A DNA stretch of 64,000 nucleotides from an uncultured Muribaculaceae bacterium (GCA_910578395.1 CAJTPZ010000004.1:1-64000), one strand, 5' to 3'; counted from the stretch's first letter, positions 18,021 to 26,941 are shown. Numbers and translations: made by a program. Notes: a model not told the origin generated them from the letters alone.

Positions 18021-20117
18021 ATGAAAACAGAAAAAGCCACCCGACGGCCTCAAATAAAACAGCTTGCCCTGATCAAAAACGACCCTTGGCTGCAACCGTA
18101 TTCCGATGCGATCCAGGGAAGACATCAGGATGCTGTCGACAAAGAGATCGACCTCCTAAACGGGAAGCCAAGAAAAGGTGTAAGATCCCTCTCAGGATTT
18201 GCTAATGCGCACAAATACTTCGGACTTCACCACGACACGCACACCGGACGGTGGATTTTTCGCGAATGGGCCCCTAATGCTACATCTCTGCATCTCATAG
18301 GCGACTTCTCCGACTGGAGAGAATCCGACATGTATGCCCTTTCACGTCTTGACAACGGTGTTTGGGAAATAAACATGCCGCCACAGGCAGTCCGTCCGGG
18401 ACAAAAATACAAAATGCTCGTCCGGTGGAACCATGGATCGGGCGAACGCATACCGGCCTACGCCACCCGTGTGGTCCAGGATCCAGTAACAAAAATATTC
18501 TCAGCCGAAGTTGTCGACGACACTATCGCCTATGACTGGAAAGTCGAAGATTTCGTTCCTGACACACGTCCGTTGCTTATCTACGAGTGTCACATAGGCA
18601 TGGCACAGGAAAGCGAGAGCATTGGGTCGTATACGGAATTCCGCGACCTGATTCTTCCTCGCATTGCGGCCGACGGCTACAATGCCATACAGATAATGGC
18701 GATTCAGGAACACCCCTACTACGGTTCATTCGGATATCATGTTTCGAGTTTCTTCGCGCCATCTTCACGATTCGGCACAGCCGACGAGCTTCGCAGCCTC
18801 ATCGACAGGGCGCATCAGCTCGGCATAGCAGTAATCATGGACATAGTCCACTCCCATGCCGTAAAAAACGAAGTAGAGGGACTTGGAAAACTCGACGGAT
18901 CATCCGACCTGTATTTCTATGGCGACAGCCGTCGCGAGCATCCGGCATGGGACTCTCTATGTTTCGATTATGGAAAAAATGAGGTACTGCATTTTCTCCT
19001 TTCAAACTGCAAATACTGGCTGGAGGAATTCAGATTCGACGGCTTCCGATTCGACGGGGTAACCTCGATGCTATATTACAACCATGGACTCGGACAGGCA
19101 TTCGGCTCCTATGGCGACTACTACAACGGAGCGCAGGATACCAACGCGATCACCTATCTTACACTCGCTAATAAACTCATACACGCCATAAATCCACACG
19201 CGATCACAATTGCAGAGGAAATGAGCGGAATGCCCGGGCTTGCAGTACCGGTAGCCGATGGCGGCATCGGATTCGACTACCGCATGGCAATGGGGATACC
19301 CGACTATTGGATAAAAACCCTTAAAGAGAAAAAAGACGAGGACTGGCATCCCACATCCATATTCTGGGAACTCACCAACCGCCGGTCCGACGAGAAAACA
19401 ATCTCCTACGTCGAAAGCCACGACCAGGCTCTTGTAGGTGACAAGACCGTAATATTCCGCCTAATCGACTCCGCGATGTACTGGCACATGACCAAAGGCG
19501 ACTGCGACATGACTGTTGCACGCGGAATCGCATTGCACAAGATGATACGCCTTGTCACACTTGCCACAATCAACGGAGGCTACCTGAACTTCATGGGTAA
19601 TGAATTCGGACATCCCGAGTGGATCGACTTCCCTCGCGAAGGGAACGGCTGGAGTCACAAATATGCACGACGCCAGTGGAGCCTTGTCGACCGCAACGAT
19701 CTACAGTATCAATACCTCAATGACTGGGACAACGAGATGATCCGGCTTGTATCCGGAACTCACAACTTCCAGTCGCTTCCAATCGAGAAACTATGGGAGA
19801 AAGACGACGACCAGATCCTCGCATTCAAGCGCGGAGACCTCGTGTTTGTCTTCAACTTCAGCCCCTACAAATCATTCTCCGACTACGGCATCCTTGCTCC
19901 TGGAGGAGAATACAAGGTTATCCTATCCACAGACAACCATAGGTTCGGAGGATTCGACAACATTGATGAATCCGTTTCCCACTTCACACTCCGAGATCCA
20001 CTATATGCTCCGGCCGGAAAAGAGTGGCTCAAGCTTTACATACCTGCCCGATCGGCATTTGTCCTGAAAAAGGCAGGAAATAGACCGGCAGCAAAAGGCA
20101 AAAAAATATCCAGATGA
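18021..20117 (+). CDS. glgB: 1,4-alpha-glucan branching enzyme, GH13 eukaryote-like subtype
   Basis: Introduces alpha-1,6 branches into glycogen-type glucans in the cytoplasm. The 698-residue protein has an N-terminal CBM48-like domain (about 50-160: FREWAPNATSLHLIGDFSDW) and then the GH13 barrel. The nucleophile aspartate is in FRFDGVTSMLY (near 345), the acid glutamate in ITIAEEMSGMPG (near 400), and the transition-state aspartate in YVESHDQALVGDKT (near 470). A C-terminal beta domain follows. Length and motif style match the subtype related to eukaryotic GBE1 rather than E. coli GlgB. Its stop overlaps the next gene by ATGA. Confidence 0.93.
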   Translation: MKTEKATRRPQIKQLALIKNDPWLQPYSDAIQGRHQDAVDKEIDLLNGKPRKGVRSLSGFANAHKYFGLHHDTHTGRWIFREWAPNATSLHLIGDFSDWRESDMYALSRLDNGVWEINMPPQAVRPGQKYKMLVRWNHGSGERIPAYATRVVQDPVTKIFSAEVVDDTIAYDWKVEDFVPDTRPLLIYECHIGMAQESESIGSYTEFRDLILPRIAADGYNAIQIMAIQEHPYYGSFGYHVSSFFAPSSRFGTADELRSLIDRAHQLGIAVIMDIVHSHAVKNEVEGLGKLDGSSDLYFYGDSRREHPAWDSLCFDYGKNEVLHFLLSNCKYWLEEFRFDGFRFDGVTSMLYYNHGLGQAFGSYGDYYNGAQDTNAITYLTLANKLIHAINPHAITIAEEMSGMPGLAVPVADGGIGFDYRMAMGIPDYWIKTLKEKKDEDWHPTSIFWELTNRRSDEKTISYVESHDQALVGDKTVIFRLIDSAMYWHMTKGDCDMTVARGIALHKMIRLVTLATINGGYLNFMGNEFGHPEWIDFPREGNGWSHKYARRQWSLVDRNDLQYQYLNDWDNEMIRLVSGTHNFQSLPIEKLWEKDDDQILAFKRGDLVFVFNFSPYKSFSDYGILAPGGEYKVILSTDNHRFGGFDNIDESVSHFTLRDPLYAPAGKEWLKLYIPARSAFVLKKAGNRPAAKGKKISR

Positions 20118-21184
20118 CAGACCGAACAGACAACGGCCGGCGTAGCCATGCTATTGTCAGAATCATGAAAATAGTAATCCCGGCGGCAATAACCGTCGGG
20201 CTTTGCTATGTACTCTTCACCGGCGTTGATTTCAATACTATGATAGGCGTCATACGCCGCGACTGCAACTTCTGGTGGATCGGCCTCGCACTTCTGGTTT
20301 CGATACTGTCACATGTGGTTAGAGCCATGAGATGGAAAATACAACTCAATGCACTCCGGATCTATCCACCCTTATTCTGGATCATTCTGAGCATTTTCGG
20401 CACCTACGCCGTCAACCTCGTCTTTCCAAGACTCGGCGAGATATGGCGCACCGGATACATTGCCACACGGCAGAAAGCTCCGTTCACAACCGTGTTTGGC
20501 TCGATGGTCGCCGACAGACTTGCCGACACAGTGACAGTACTCACCCTGTCGCTTATCACATTCTTGGCTGCTGCACCTGCCTTGATCGCATTCCTTACAC
20601 GATACCCCGAAGTCTATCAGGGCATACTCGACATTGTGGCATCACCTTGGATATGGGCGATCGTAATAGCCATTGCAATATCGCTATGGTGGTTTCTGGC
20701 GATGCGTACAACAAACTCGATAGTTTTAAAAATACGCCGGGCCCTTCAGGAACTATGGCAAGGTTTTGCTGTAATAGGCCGAATGAACGGGCGCATGCGA
20801 TGGCTTCTGCTTACACTTGCGTTGTGGGGATGCTACTTCTTCCAGCTCTATGTCGCATTCTACGCATTCCCGTTTACCACTGATATAATTCAGAACCACG
20901 GCATAGTCGCAGTCCTTGTATGCTTTTGCCTCTCATCTATTGCAATGGGCATCCCTTCCAACGGAGGTATAGGCCCATGGCAGATAGCCGTCATATTCGC
21001 ACTCACTGTCTACGCTCCCGCAGCAATGACAGCGACCGCAGCCGAAACATTCCGGCTCAATGCTACGGCATTTGCCAACCTCGTTCTCGGTATGCAGACT
21101 CTGCTCCTCATTGTTCTCGGACTCTTTACTTTTGCAGCAATAGCGCTACACAACCGCACAACAAAAAAAAAGTCGGTCATCTGA
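20114..21184 (+). CDS. flippase-like integral membrane protein (LPG synthase TM-region family)
   Basis: Polytopic membrane protein of 356 residues with about eight hydrophobic segments (clear ones near 17-37, 48-68, 80-105, 125-150, 170-195, 228-250, 265-290 and 320-345). It resembles the UPF0104 / lysylphosphatidylglycerol synthetase N-terminal flippase domain, with NLVFPRLGEIWRTGYIA and PSNGGIGPWQIAV motifs. No C-terminal aminoacyltransferase domain is present, so it is not a full MprF. Transport of a lipid or polyprenyl-linked substrate is inferred. ATGA overlap with glgB suggests translational coupling. The 3' end shares DNA with the mscS terminator. Confidence 0.85.
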   Translation: MTDRTDNGRRSHAIVRIMKIVIPAAITVGLCYVLFTGVDFNTMIGVIRRDCNFWWIGLALLVSILSHVVRAMRWKIQLNALRIYPPLFWIILSIFGTYAVNLVFPRLGEIWRTGYIATRQKAPFTTVFGSMVADRLADTVTVLTLSLITFLAAAPALIAFLTRYPEVYQGILDIVASPWIWAIVIAIAISLWWFLAMRTTNSIVLKIRRALQELWQGFAVIGRMNGRMRWLLLTLALWGCYFFQLYVAFYAFPFTTDIIQNHGIVAVLVCFCLSSIAMGIPSNGGIGPWQIAVIFALTVYAPAAMTATAAETFRLNATAFANLVLGMQTLLLIVLGLFTFAAIALHNRTTKKKSVI

Positions 21185-21190
21185 CCGACT
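21162..21190 (-). terminator. intrinsic terminator of mscS, inside the flippase gene end
   Basis: AGTCGGTCA (21171-21179) and TGACCGACT (21182-21190) form a 9-base stem with a 2-base loop. Reading the minus strand, it is followed by nine T residues. It therefore ends mscS transcription while the same bases encode the last residues and stop codon of the convergent flippase gene. Confidence 0.85.
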
Positions 21191-21193
21191 GAT

Positions 21194-22189
21194 TCACTTG
21201 CTGATATGCACATCCATCTGTGGGAATGGAAATGAGATTCCGGCCGTCGGCAGTTCTTTATAGAACCGCTCATTGTAATCAAAATACACCGACCAGTAAT
21301 TTCCCGTAAGAGTCCAGGCTCTTACCGACAGCACCACCGACGAGTCGCCAAGCGACGACACAAGCACAGCGGGAGCTCCATCTGTTTTCACCAGGTGATC
21401 CTTGACTTTTTCTTTAAGCACACCCGGCAACTCCTTGGATATATTCAAGATCCCATGGTCTTCAATCATACCCTTCACAATGCGGTCATCCGATTCAAAC
21501 ATTGCAAGAATAGCCCTGCGGGCATCATCGACATTATTTCCATAAGAGATACCCACGTCCCAGCTGACACGCCTGTAGCTCTGGCGGCTCCAGTTGTTGA
21601 TTGACGACGTTGACAGCGGACCATTGGGGATTATTATCACTTTGTTGTCGGCTGTTGTGATGAGAGTCGAGAATATCTGTATTTCCTTTACCGTACCGGC
21701 ATATCCCTGCGCTTCGATATAGTCGCCTATCCTATATGGCTTAAGAAGCAGTATAAGCACTCCCCCGGCAAAATTCTGCAATGTACCGCTCAAAGCCATG
21801 CCTATTGCCACGCCGGCCGATGCAAACAACGCGATAAACGAGCTCGTCTCAAGACCGAGAATACCGATCACTGTCACAATCAGCAGAAAATACAGGACTA
21901 TCCTTATCAGCGAAAGCACAAATGTCGTCAGCGACGCTTCCACCTTGCGGCGTAGCAGTATTCCTGCCACAATCGCATGTATTTTTCTTATGATAAAACG
22001 TCCGGCATAAAAAACAGCAAGAGCGATAGCGACATTTATGATTAACTGCACCGTGCCCGATGCGATCCTGTCGACGAAATCTCCTATAGTATCCGGAGTA
22101 AATTTTGCCAGATCATCTTTTATGACACCGCCCGCGGTCTTGATAGAGTCAGCGGCTTCCGCTGTTGTCGCAGCTTTTAGGTTAAACAT
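21194..22189 (-). CDS. mscS: MscS-family small-conductance mechanosensitive channel
   Basis: Inner-membrane channel that opens on hypo-osmotic shock. The 331-residue protein has three transmembrane segments, with the pore-lining TM3 rich in Gly/Ala (ASAGVAIGMALSGTLQNFAGG, about 140-160). The beta domain signature KPYRIGDYIEAQGYAGTVKEI follows, then the alpha/beta domain with TADNKVIIIPNGPLSTSSINN. About 45 extra N-terminal residues precede TM1. It lies 33 bases after the clostripain-family gene on the same strand. Confidence 0.94.
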   Translation of the reverse strand: MFNLKAATTAEAADSIKTAGGVIKDDLAKFTPDTIGDFVDRIASGTVQLIINVAIALAVFYAGRFIIRKIHAIVAGILLRRKVEASLTTFVLSLIRIVLYFLLIVTVIGILGLETSSFIALFASAGVAIGMALSGTLQNFAGGVLILLLKPYRIGDYIEAQGYAGTVKEIQIFSTLITTADNKVIIIPNGPLSTSSINNWSRQSYRRVSWDVGISYGNNVDDARRAILAMFESDDRIVKGMIEDHGILNISKELPGVLKEKVKDHLVKTDGAPAVLVSSLGDSSVVLSVRAWTLTGNYWSVYFDYNERFYKELPTAGISFPFPQMDVHISK

Positions 22190-22222
22190 AGCATTTGTGT
22201 ATTAGATTAATATATATGTGTG

Positions 22223-23434
22223 TTATTCAAAGAGACGATAAGCGACATCCTGCCACCATGAAGTTTCCTTATAGTTCTGGCGGTCTGCCATGCTTGCCGT
22301 AGTCAGAAACTGGGTCGATATTCCGCAATGGTATTTCACAGGAAGCACATTCCAGAGATAAGGGGTTGCATTATTATATGTTACAACCTTCTGGATTGCG
22401 TCAGACACAGCCTGTTTCGAATCTTCAAAAGCCTGAATTTTCACTTGATCCGTTTCTCCGGGAAGATACATGTTTTCCACATAGTGCTTCAGGTCATAAT
22501 GATAACATGTATTTTCGGTCATAAAACGTTGTGGAGTGAATCCGTCAGGAGTTTTTGGATGCCATGAATAAAGATTTTTAAGAGCTTCCGATAATTCCTC
22601 GGCTTTTGTCATGTCATATACCGACATCGTACACGTACGGCTCTCGCCTTTCATGGCATTATAATATTCAAAAGTCGTTTTTGCCGCCCCTTCGAGATCA
22701 GCCCTGTCCGGAGCCATGATATAAGGAAGTGTACGGTTATACGGCATACCCGACGCTGGAAGCTCGGCGACACTCGCAACCATCCTCGGCACAGCCTCTC
22801 GCATGTCATACATTACCTCGATGCCACCCATATAGCAACAATCAAAATAAGCAAATGCAAGATCTTTGCCGGTCAGCGCCTTGGCAAGCGACTCCACATC
22901 CATGTAACGGGTAGTTTTGTCTATTCCACTTTCCTGGCCGAAAGCACGGCCTATAGGAGTCTCGCCCGTATGCCCTTTTCCGGCACGAAGCCATCCGTTA
23001 CCGTGGCTCCACAGGACAATTCCGTATTCTTTGGCTGGTACAGATGCCTCTACATCTGAAATCACACTCCTCATTCTCGCAATCGAAAGCGACGACTCCG
23101 AGTTGTCATATTTTATAAGTGTGTCCAGACCCGTTGAAGTGACCTCCTTAAGCACCGGAAGCCCTTTATAGTTCTGATGATAGATCAGAAGACGGCCGTT
23201 GCGTAGCCCGCCTGATTTTGCCGCTGAAAGCATTTCCTGAATATCGTCGTTGTCATAGTTGTAAGAGCCAAGTGAATTGGAAGCTATCATGTAAACGACT
23301 ACTGCCCGGTCTGCCACAGTTGTCCGTGGTTCCTCTTCGTTATTTTTAGAACAGGACAAAAAGAAAAACCCGCTGGCAATGGCCGAAGCCACTGCCGGCA
23401 GGCATATACGATCTATAATGAACTTCTTAAACAT
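22223..23434 (-). CDS. clostripain-related (C11) cysteine peptidase lipoprotein
   Basis: Predicted envelope lipoprotein of 403 residues. The signal peptide ends in a lipobox (GFFFLSCSKN, cysteine near 28). The peptidase C11 catalytic histidine fits GIVLWSHGNGW (near 145) and the cysteine AYFDCCYMGG (near 200). C11 enzymes cleave after basic residues, often after self-processing; the exact specificity cannot be read here. The ATG at 23434 is preferred over the in-frame TTG just upstream. It lies between fabD and mscS on one strand with 60-base and 33-base gaps. Confidence 0.88.
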   Translation of the reverse strand: MFKKFIIDRICLPAVASAIASGFFFLSCSKNNEEEPRTTVADRAVVVYMIASNSLGSYNYDNDDIQEMLSAAKSGGLRNGRLLIYHQNYKGLPVLKEVTSTGLDTLIKYDNSESSLSIARMRSVISDVEASVPAKEYGIVLWSHGNGWLRAGKGHTGETPIGRAFGQESGIDKTTRYMDVESLAKALTGKDLAFAYFDCCYMGGIEVMYDMREAVPRMVASVAELPASGMPYNRTLPYIMAPDRADLEGAAKTTFEYYNAMKGESRTCTMSVYDMTKAEELSEALKNLYSWHPKTPDGFTPQRFMTENTCYHYDLKHYVENMYLPGETDQVKIQAFEDSKQAVSDAIQKVVTYNNATPYLWNVLPVKYHCGISTQFLTTASMADRQNYKETSWWQDVAYRLFE

Positions 23435-23499
23435 CAAAAATTATCAAGAGTGTTTACCGTCCGGCAAAATCACAGATTCCGCCTTGGATATACTTTCAG

Positions 23500-24378
23500 T
23501 CACTGATGCCCCGAAACGGCCACCGAACGGTCGATTTTCGAAACCAGCCCCTGAAGCACTTTGCCCGGGCCGAGTTCCACAAATTCAGTCGCTCCATCGG
23601 CAATCATATTCTTGACCGACTGTGTCCAACGCACCGGAGCGGTCAGCTGCGCGATAAGGTTAGCCTTGATTTCCGCGGGATCCGTATGAGGAAGAGCGTC
23701 CACATTCTGATATACCGGACAGATCGGTGACGAGATCTCCGTTGCGGCGATAGCATCTGCCAGTTCGGCACGTGCCGGTTCCATACAGGGAGAATGGAAA
23801 CCGCCGCCAACCTTGAGCTTCAATGCGCGCTTTGCACCCGCAGCAAGAAGTTTCTCACATGCGGCATCGATCGCAGGCACCTCTCCAGATATAACAATCT
23901 GACCGGGACAATTGTAGTTAGCACATACCACAACTCCGGGTATTTCCGCACAGATTTCCTCTACCTTCTCATCTGGAAGTGCAAGCACAGCAGCCATAGT
24001 CGATGGATTCTGCTCACAGGCTTTCTGCATCGCCATTGCACGGGCTGCTACCAGACGCAGACCATCCTCAAATGCCATTGCTCCGGCCGCAACGAGCGCC
24101 GAAAATTCTCCGAGCGAATGACCTGCTGCCATGTCAGGTTTGAATTCTTCGCCAAGCGATTTGGCAAGTATCACAGAATGAAGGAATATAGCCGGTTGAG
24201 TAACCTTTGTCTGACGAAGATCCTCATCTGTACCTGCAAACATCAGATCCGTGATGCGGAAACCAAGAATCTCATTGGCTTTTTCAAACATTGCACGGGC
24301 CTCGTCATTATTATCGTAGAGGTCCTTACCCATTCCTACGAACTGAGCGCCCTGTCCGGGAAATACAAATGCTTTCAT
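23500..24378 (-). CDS. fabD: malonyl CoA-ACP transacylase FabD
   Basis: Loads malonyl groups onto acyl carrier protein for fatty-acid synthesis. The 292-residue protein starts MKAFVFPGQGAQFVGMG, contains the nucleophile serine in AGHSLGEFSAL (near 90) and the catalytic histidine in GGFHSPCMEPA (near 200). Length is usual. I use the ATG at 24378; an in-frame ATG nine codons upstream adds residues not seen in the family. No other fab genes are adjacent. Confidence 0.96.
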   Translation of the reverse strand: MKAFVFPGQGAQFVGMGKDLYDNNDEARAMFEKANEILGFRITDLMFAGTDEDLRQTKVTQPAIFLHSVILAKSLGEEFKPDMAAGHSLGEFSALVAAGAMAFEDGLRLVAARAMAMQKACEQNPSTMAAVLALPDEKVEEICAEIPGVVVCANYNCPGQIVISGEVPAIDAACEKLLAAGAKRALKLKVGGGFHSPCMEPARAELADAIAATEISSPICPVYQNVDALPHTDPAEIKANLIAQLTAPVRWTQSVKNMIADGATEFVELGPGKVLQGLVSKIDRSVAVSGHQ

Positions 24379-24410
24379 TATTATATATTTTGATTGATTT
24401 TTCAAGACTG

Positions 24411-24418
24411 CAAAGTTA
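24411..24418 (-). promoter_or_regulatory. candidate -7 element before fabD
   Basis: Minus-strand TAACTTTG lies 33 bases before the fabD ATG, matching TAnnTTTG and followed by GCAGTC as in many Bacteroidetes promoters. The -33 box is not clear. Confidence 0.45.
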
Positions 24419-24453
24419 GTAAATTTCTATCAGCCGCGATGCGAAATTGACCA

Positions 24454-25089
24454 TTACTCTACAAAACGTACTACATCAGTCCGACGGGGCTTTGCTGCCG
24501 GCGATTCATCAGGATATCCGATAGCCACGACGACCTGTAGCTGATATCCGTCGGGAATATCAAGTTTTTCAAAATAATCTCGCACTCCGGGATCCGAACT
24601 AAGAAAACGTGCAGTACTGCCAAGCACACAAGTGCCAAGACCAAGCGCACGAGCCGACAACAACATATTCTCAGTCAGCAGACCACAGTCAAACGACCCG
24701 CTGCCATCTGCCGGACTAAGCACCGCTATAAAGGCAGGAGCGTTTCTGAATGCGTTTTTGAAACCAGGCTCCTCTACTGCCTTAGGATTGACTTCCGCAT
24801 AAACTTTTGTAACACCCGATATAAACTCCGGATCATCGACTATACGAAGCTGCCACGGTTGCTTGTTTAATGCGCTCGGAGCATTGATCCCGCACTCAGC
24901 CACCTGAAGCAGTTTCTCCCGCTCTACAGGCTGGTCCTTATAGGCACGAACCGATCTGCGCCCCATTATATTATTGATTACAATGCCGGTAGAGTCAACC
25001 GAATCCACGACAGCAGTCTCCGTATGCGATATTCCCTTGCACGATACAAGTGCGATCACACATACAACCGTTAAGATCAGCGATTTCAT
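24454..25089 (-). CDS. nitroreductase-family lipoprotein
   Basis: Flavin-dependent oxidoreductase fold of 211 residues with an N-terminal lipoprotein signal (LTVVCVIALVSCKG, cysteine near 17), so membrane anchored, which is unusual outside Bacteroidetes. The core starts with IMGRRSVRAYKDQPV (FMN phosphate contacts) and continues with GINAPSALNKQPWQLRIV and LGLGTCVLGSTA near 150. The physiological electron acceptor is unknown. It lies downstream of the tRNA-Leu/tRNA-Pro pair but separated from it by a terminator. Confidence 0.88.
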   Translation of the reverse strand: MKSLILTVVCVIALVSCKGISHTETAVVDSVDSTGIVINNIMGRRSVRAYKDQPVEREKLLQVAECGINAPSALNKQPWQLRIVDDPEFISGVTKVYAEVNPKAVEEPGFKNAFRNAPAFIAVLSPADGSGSFDCGLLTENMLLSARALGLGTCVLGSTARFLSSDPGVRDYFEKLDIPDGYQLQVVVAIGYPDESPAAKPRRTDVVRFVE

Positions 25090-25180
25090 ACTTATTCTAT
25101 GTTTTTATGATGTTATCTGCCGTTATTCTGCCGGAGACAATGAGGTCCTCCGTTTTATAAAATACGCCCGTTGCCAAATA

Positions 25181-25213
25181 CAAAAACCCGAGGGGAAAAT
25201 ATTTCTCCTCGGG
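25181..25213 (-). terminator. terminator after tRNA-Pro
   Basis: CCCGAGG (25187-25193) pairs with CCTCGGG (25207-25213). On the minus strand the stem is followed by TTTTTG, so it ends the tRNA-Leu/tRNA-Pro transcript before the nitroreductase gene. Confidence 0.8.
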
Positions 25214-25232
25214 CTTTGTTCTGATTTTTATG

Positions 25233-25305
25233 TCGGGGTGAGAAGACTCGAACTTCCGACCTCCACGTCCCGAACGTGGCGCGCTGCCAACTGTGCTACA
25301 CCCCG
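25233..25305 (-). tRNA. tRNA-Pro (anticodon CGG)
   Basis: A 73-base cloverleaf on the minus strand: acceptor stem CGGGGTG/CACCCCG, anticodon stem CCACG/CGTGG around loop TTCGGGA (anticodon CGG) and T-loop TTCGAGT. The discriminator base is A and CCA is not encoded. It decodes CCG. Confidence 0.96.
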
Positions 25306-25379
25306 CCGACATGTCTGTTTCCGATTCTAAACCGGCTACAGATTTATTCTATTGATCCGAAAGAAGAGGTTTAAATAAC

Positions 25380-25467
25380 TGGTACCCGGAGCCGGTCTCG
25401 AACCGGCACGGGAGTTTACCCCATTGGTGTTTGAGACCAACGCGTCTACCGATTCCGCCATCCGGGC
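25380..25467 (-). tRNA. tRNA-Leu (anticodon CAA)
   Basis: Class II tRNA on the minus strand: acceptor GCCCGGA/TCCGGGT, anticodon stem TTGGT/ACCAA around CTCAAAC (anticodon CAA), a variable arm and T-loop TTCGAGA. The CCA end is encoded (25380-25382), unlike the neighbouring tRNA-Pro. It decodes UUG. Confidence 0.96.
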
Positions 25468-25482
25468 CTCTCTTTTCGACCG

Positions 25483-25512
25483 CAAAGATAAAACATTTTT
25501 CTCAACTCTCAA
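25483..25512 (-). promoter_or_regulatory. promoter of the tRNA-Leu/tRNA-Pro unit
   Basis: On the minus strand TTG (25512-25510), 19 bases, then TATCTTTG (25490-25483), ending 15 bases before the tRNA-Leu 5' end. Spacing and boxes fit the Bacteroidetes housekeeping sigma factor. It faces away from the rpsU promoter 40 bases off. Confidence 0.7.
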
Positions 25513-25552
25513 CTTTTTCATTCATTTTTTTATTCTATTCCCCTAAGATTTT

Positions 25553-25583
25553 TTTGCTCAATAAAAAAGTATAGTTAATTTTG
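25553..25583 (+). promoter_or_regulatory. promoter of rpsU
   Basis: TTTG (25553-25556), 19 bases, TAATTTTG (25576-25583): a textbook Bacteroidetes promoter, leaving a leader of roughly 80 bases before rpsU. Confidence 0.8.
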
Positions 25584-25671
25584 CAGCGCAAAAACAGTAC
25601 AGTGTGATGCACGCATGCTTATCTTAGTTGCAAAACAATTAAAAGAAAACATAAATACCTAACCCGTAGTA

Positions 25672-25863
25672 ATGATTATCGTTCAAGTTAAAGAAGGCGA
25701 GAACATCGAAAGAGCGCTCAAAAAATTCAAGCGTAAGTTTGAAAAAACCGGTATTGTCAAGGAACTCCGTAGCCGCCAGGCATTCCAGAAGCCTTCAGTC
25801 ACCAACCGTAAGAAAATGATGAAGGCAGTCTACGTGCAGAAGCTCCGCAGCGTAGAGGAATAA
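25672..25863 (+). CDS. rpsU: 30S ribosomal protein S21
   Basis: Small-subunit ribosomal protein of 63 residues, very basic. The N-terminal MIIVQVKEGENIERALKKF and the C-terminal lysine/arginine-rich helix (RKKMMKAVYVQK) are typical of bacteroidetal bS21. In Bacteroidetes bS21 lies near the 16S 3' end and has been tied to the sequestered anti-Shine-Dalgarno (family knowledge), which fits the lack of Shine-Dalgarno sites at most starts here. It stands upstream of the Xer recombinase gene with a 72-base gap. Confidence 0.97.
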   Translation: MIIVQVKEGENIERALKKFKRKFEKTGIVKELRSRQAFQKPSVTNRKKMMKAVYVQKLRSVEE

Positions 25864-25879
25864 AGCACCTCCTTCTTGA

Positions 25880-25908
25880 CGAGGTTGATACCTACGAAAT
25901 AGGCCTCG
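25880..25908 (+). promoter_or_regulatory. hairpin between rpsU and the Xer recombinase gene
   Basis: CGAGG (25880-25884) pairs with CCTCG (25904-25908), with an inner CCTA/TAGG pair. No T-run follows, so if it acts it would be as an attenuator or RNA-stability element rather than a full terminator. Confidence 0.35.
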
Positions 25909-25935
25909 GTCTTCACTTATTGCCAAGCGATCACG

Positions 25936-26868
25936 ATGATTATCGACGCTTATCTGACCTACATACGGTGTGAACTGAATCTTTCAGCTTCCACCGTTTT
26001 GTGTTATGAAAAGGCCATAAAGGATTGGGCGGAATTTGCGTCTGGCGGCAATCCGGAAAACTTCGACCCAACTGATATCACTGTATCCGATCTGAGACTT
26101 TGGATATCGTCACTTGCCTCTGGCGGTGCGTCTCCACGTACTCTGAGATTAAAATCTCAGGCACTGCGCAGTTTCTACCGATACCTTGCAAGAAGGCACA
26201 ACGCCCGATCAAATCCGGCGGCAGAACTGCAGCTTGCCAAGCTCGACAAACCCCTTCCGGCCTTCGTCAGGCAAAACGAAGTCACACGCCTAACCGAAGA
26301 ATACACTCCCGACAGCGGTTCAGAATACATCGTTGTAAGAAACCGGCTGATAATTACACTGCTTTATCAGACCGGAATGCGTGTATCAGAACTCGTAGGA
26401 CTCACCGATGCCGCGACCGACACTTTCAAAGGTGAACTAAAAGTTCTTGGAAAACGTAATAAGGAAAGGATAATCCCTTTTGGAGAATCCTTGAAAGAGC
26501 AGATTGAAAATTATCGTAAAATCAGGGCATCACTGCCGACAAAAGACCCTAACCTGTTTCTCAGACCCGACGGATCACCTCTTACGCGAAACATAATATA
26601 TCGCATTGTACGCTCAGCGATGGAACAGACTGGGGTCAGTTCAACAAAAAAAAGTCCGCACGTGCTCCGACACACTTTCGCCACACACATGGTCGACAAC
26701 GGAGCCGACCTCACTGCCGTACAGAAAATCCTTGGGCATACTTCTCTGGCAACCACGCAGATCTACACCCATACATCATTTCGTGAACTGCGCGACACCT
26801 ACATGAAAGCACACCCAAGGGCTGCAGGAAAGACTCCCGCCGACCCTGAAGACGAAAAAAAACGATAA
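25936..26868 (+). CDS. xerC: tyrosine recombinase XerC/XerD type
   Basis: Site-specific recombinase expected to resolve chromosome dimers at dif. The 310-residue protein has the SAM-like N-terminal domain (about 1-95) and the catalytic domain with all active residues: arginine in TGMRVSEL (near 155), lysine in LGKRNKERIIPF, HxxR in HVLRHTFATHM (near 240), histidine in LGHTSLATTQ, and the tyrosine nucleophile in QIYTHTS (near 280). Length is normal for Xer and there is no mobile-element context. XerC versus XerD cannot be settled from sequence alone. Confidence 0.9.
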   Translation: MIIDAYLTYIRCELNLSASTVLCYEKAIKDWAEFASGGNPENFDPTDITVSDLRLWISSLASGGASPRTLRLKSQALRSFYRYLARRHNARSNPAAELQLAKLDKPLPAFVRQNEVTRLTEEYTPDSGSEYIVVRNRLIITLLYQTGMRVSELVGLTDAATDTFKGELKVLGKRNKERIIPFGESLKEQIENYRKIRASLPTKDPNLFLRPDGSPLTRNIIYRIVRSAMEQTGVSSTKKSPHVLRHTFATHMVDNGADLTAVQKILGHTSLATTQIYTHTSFRELRDTYMKAHPRAAGKTPADPEDEKKR

Positions 26869-26874
26869 TTTTAC

Positions 26875-26890
26875 GACACAAAATTGTGTC
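26875..26890 (+). promoter_or_regulatory. inverted repeat before hpf
   Basis: GACACA (26875-26880) and TGTGTC (26885-26890) flank AAAT just after the recombinase stop. It could be an operator or a weak hairpin; there is no direct evidence of function. Confidence 0.25.
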
Positions 26891-26941
26891 AGATCCGACT
26901 CTTTTTCATATATTACGTCACACATTTTAATCCACACGACT

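Noticed and set aside
22223..25089. Clostripain-like peptidase, fabD and nitroreductase as a natural-product or defence cluster
   Set aside because: Single housekeeping-type genes with ordinary gaps; no synthase, immunity or transport partners.
25936..26868. Tyrosine recombinase as an integrase of a mobile element next to tRNA genes
   Set aside because: Gene length and motifs fit chromosomal Xer, it sits between rpsU and hpf in a housekeeping context, and no attachment-site repeat of the tRNA 3' ends was seen nearby.
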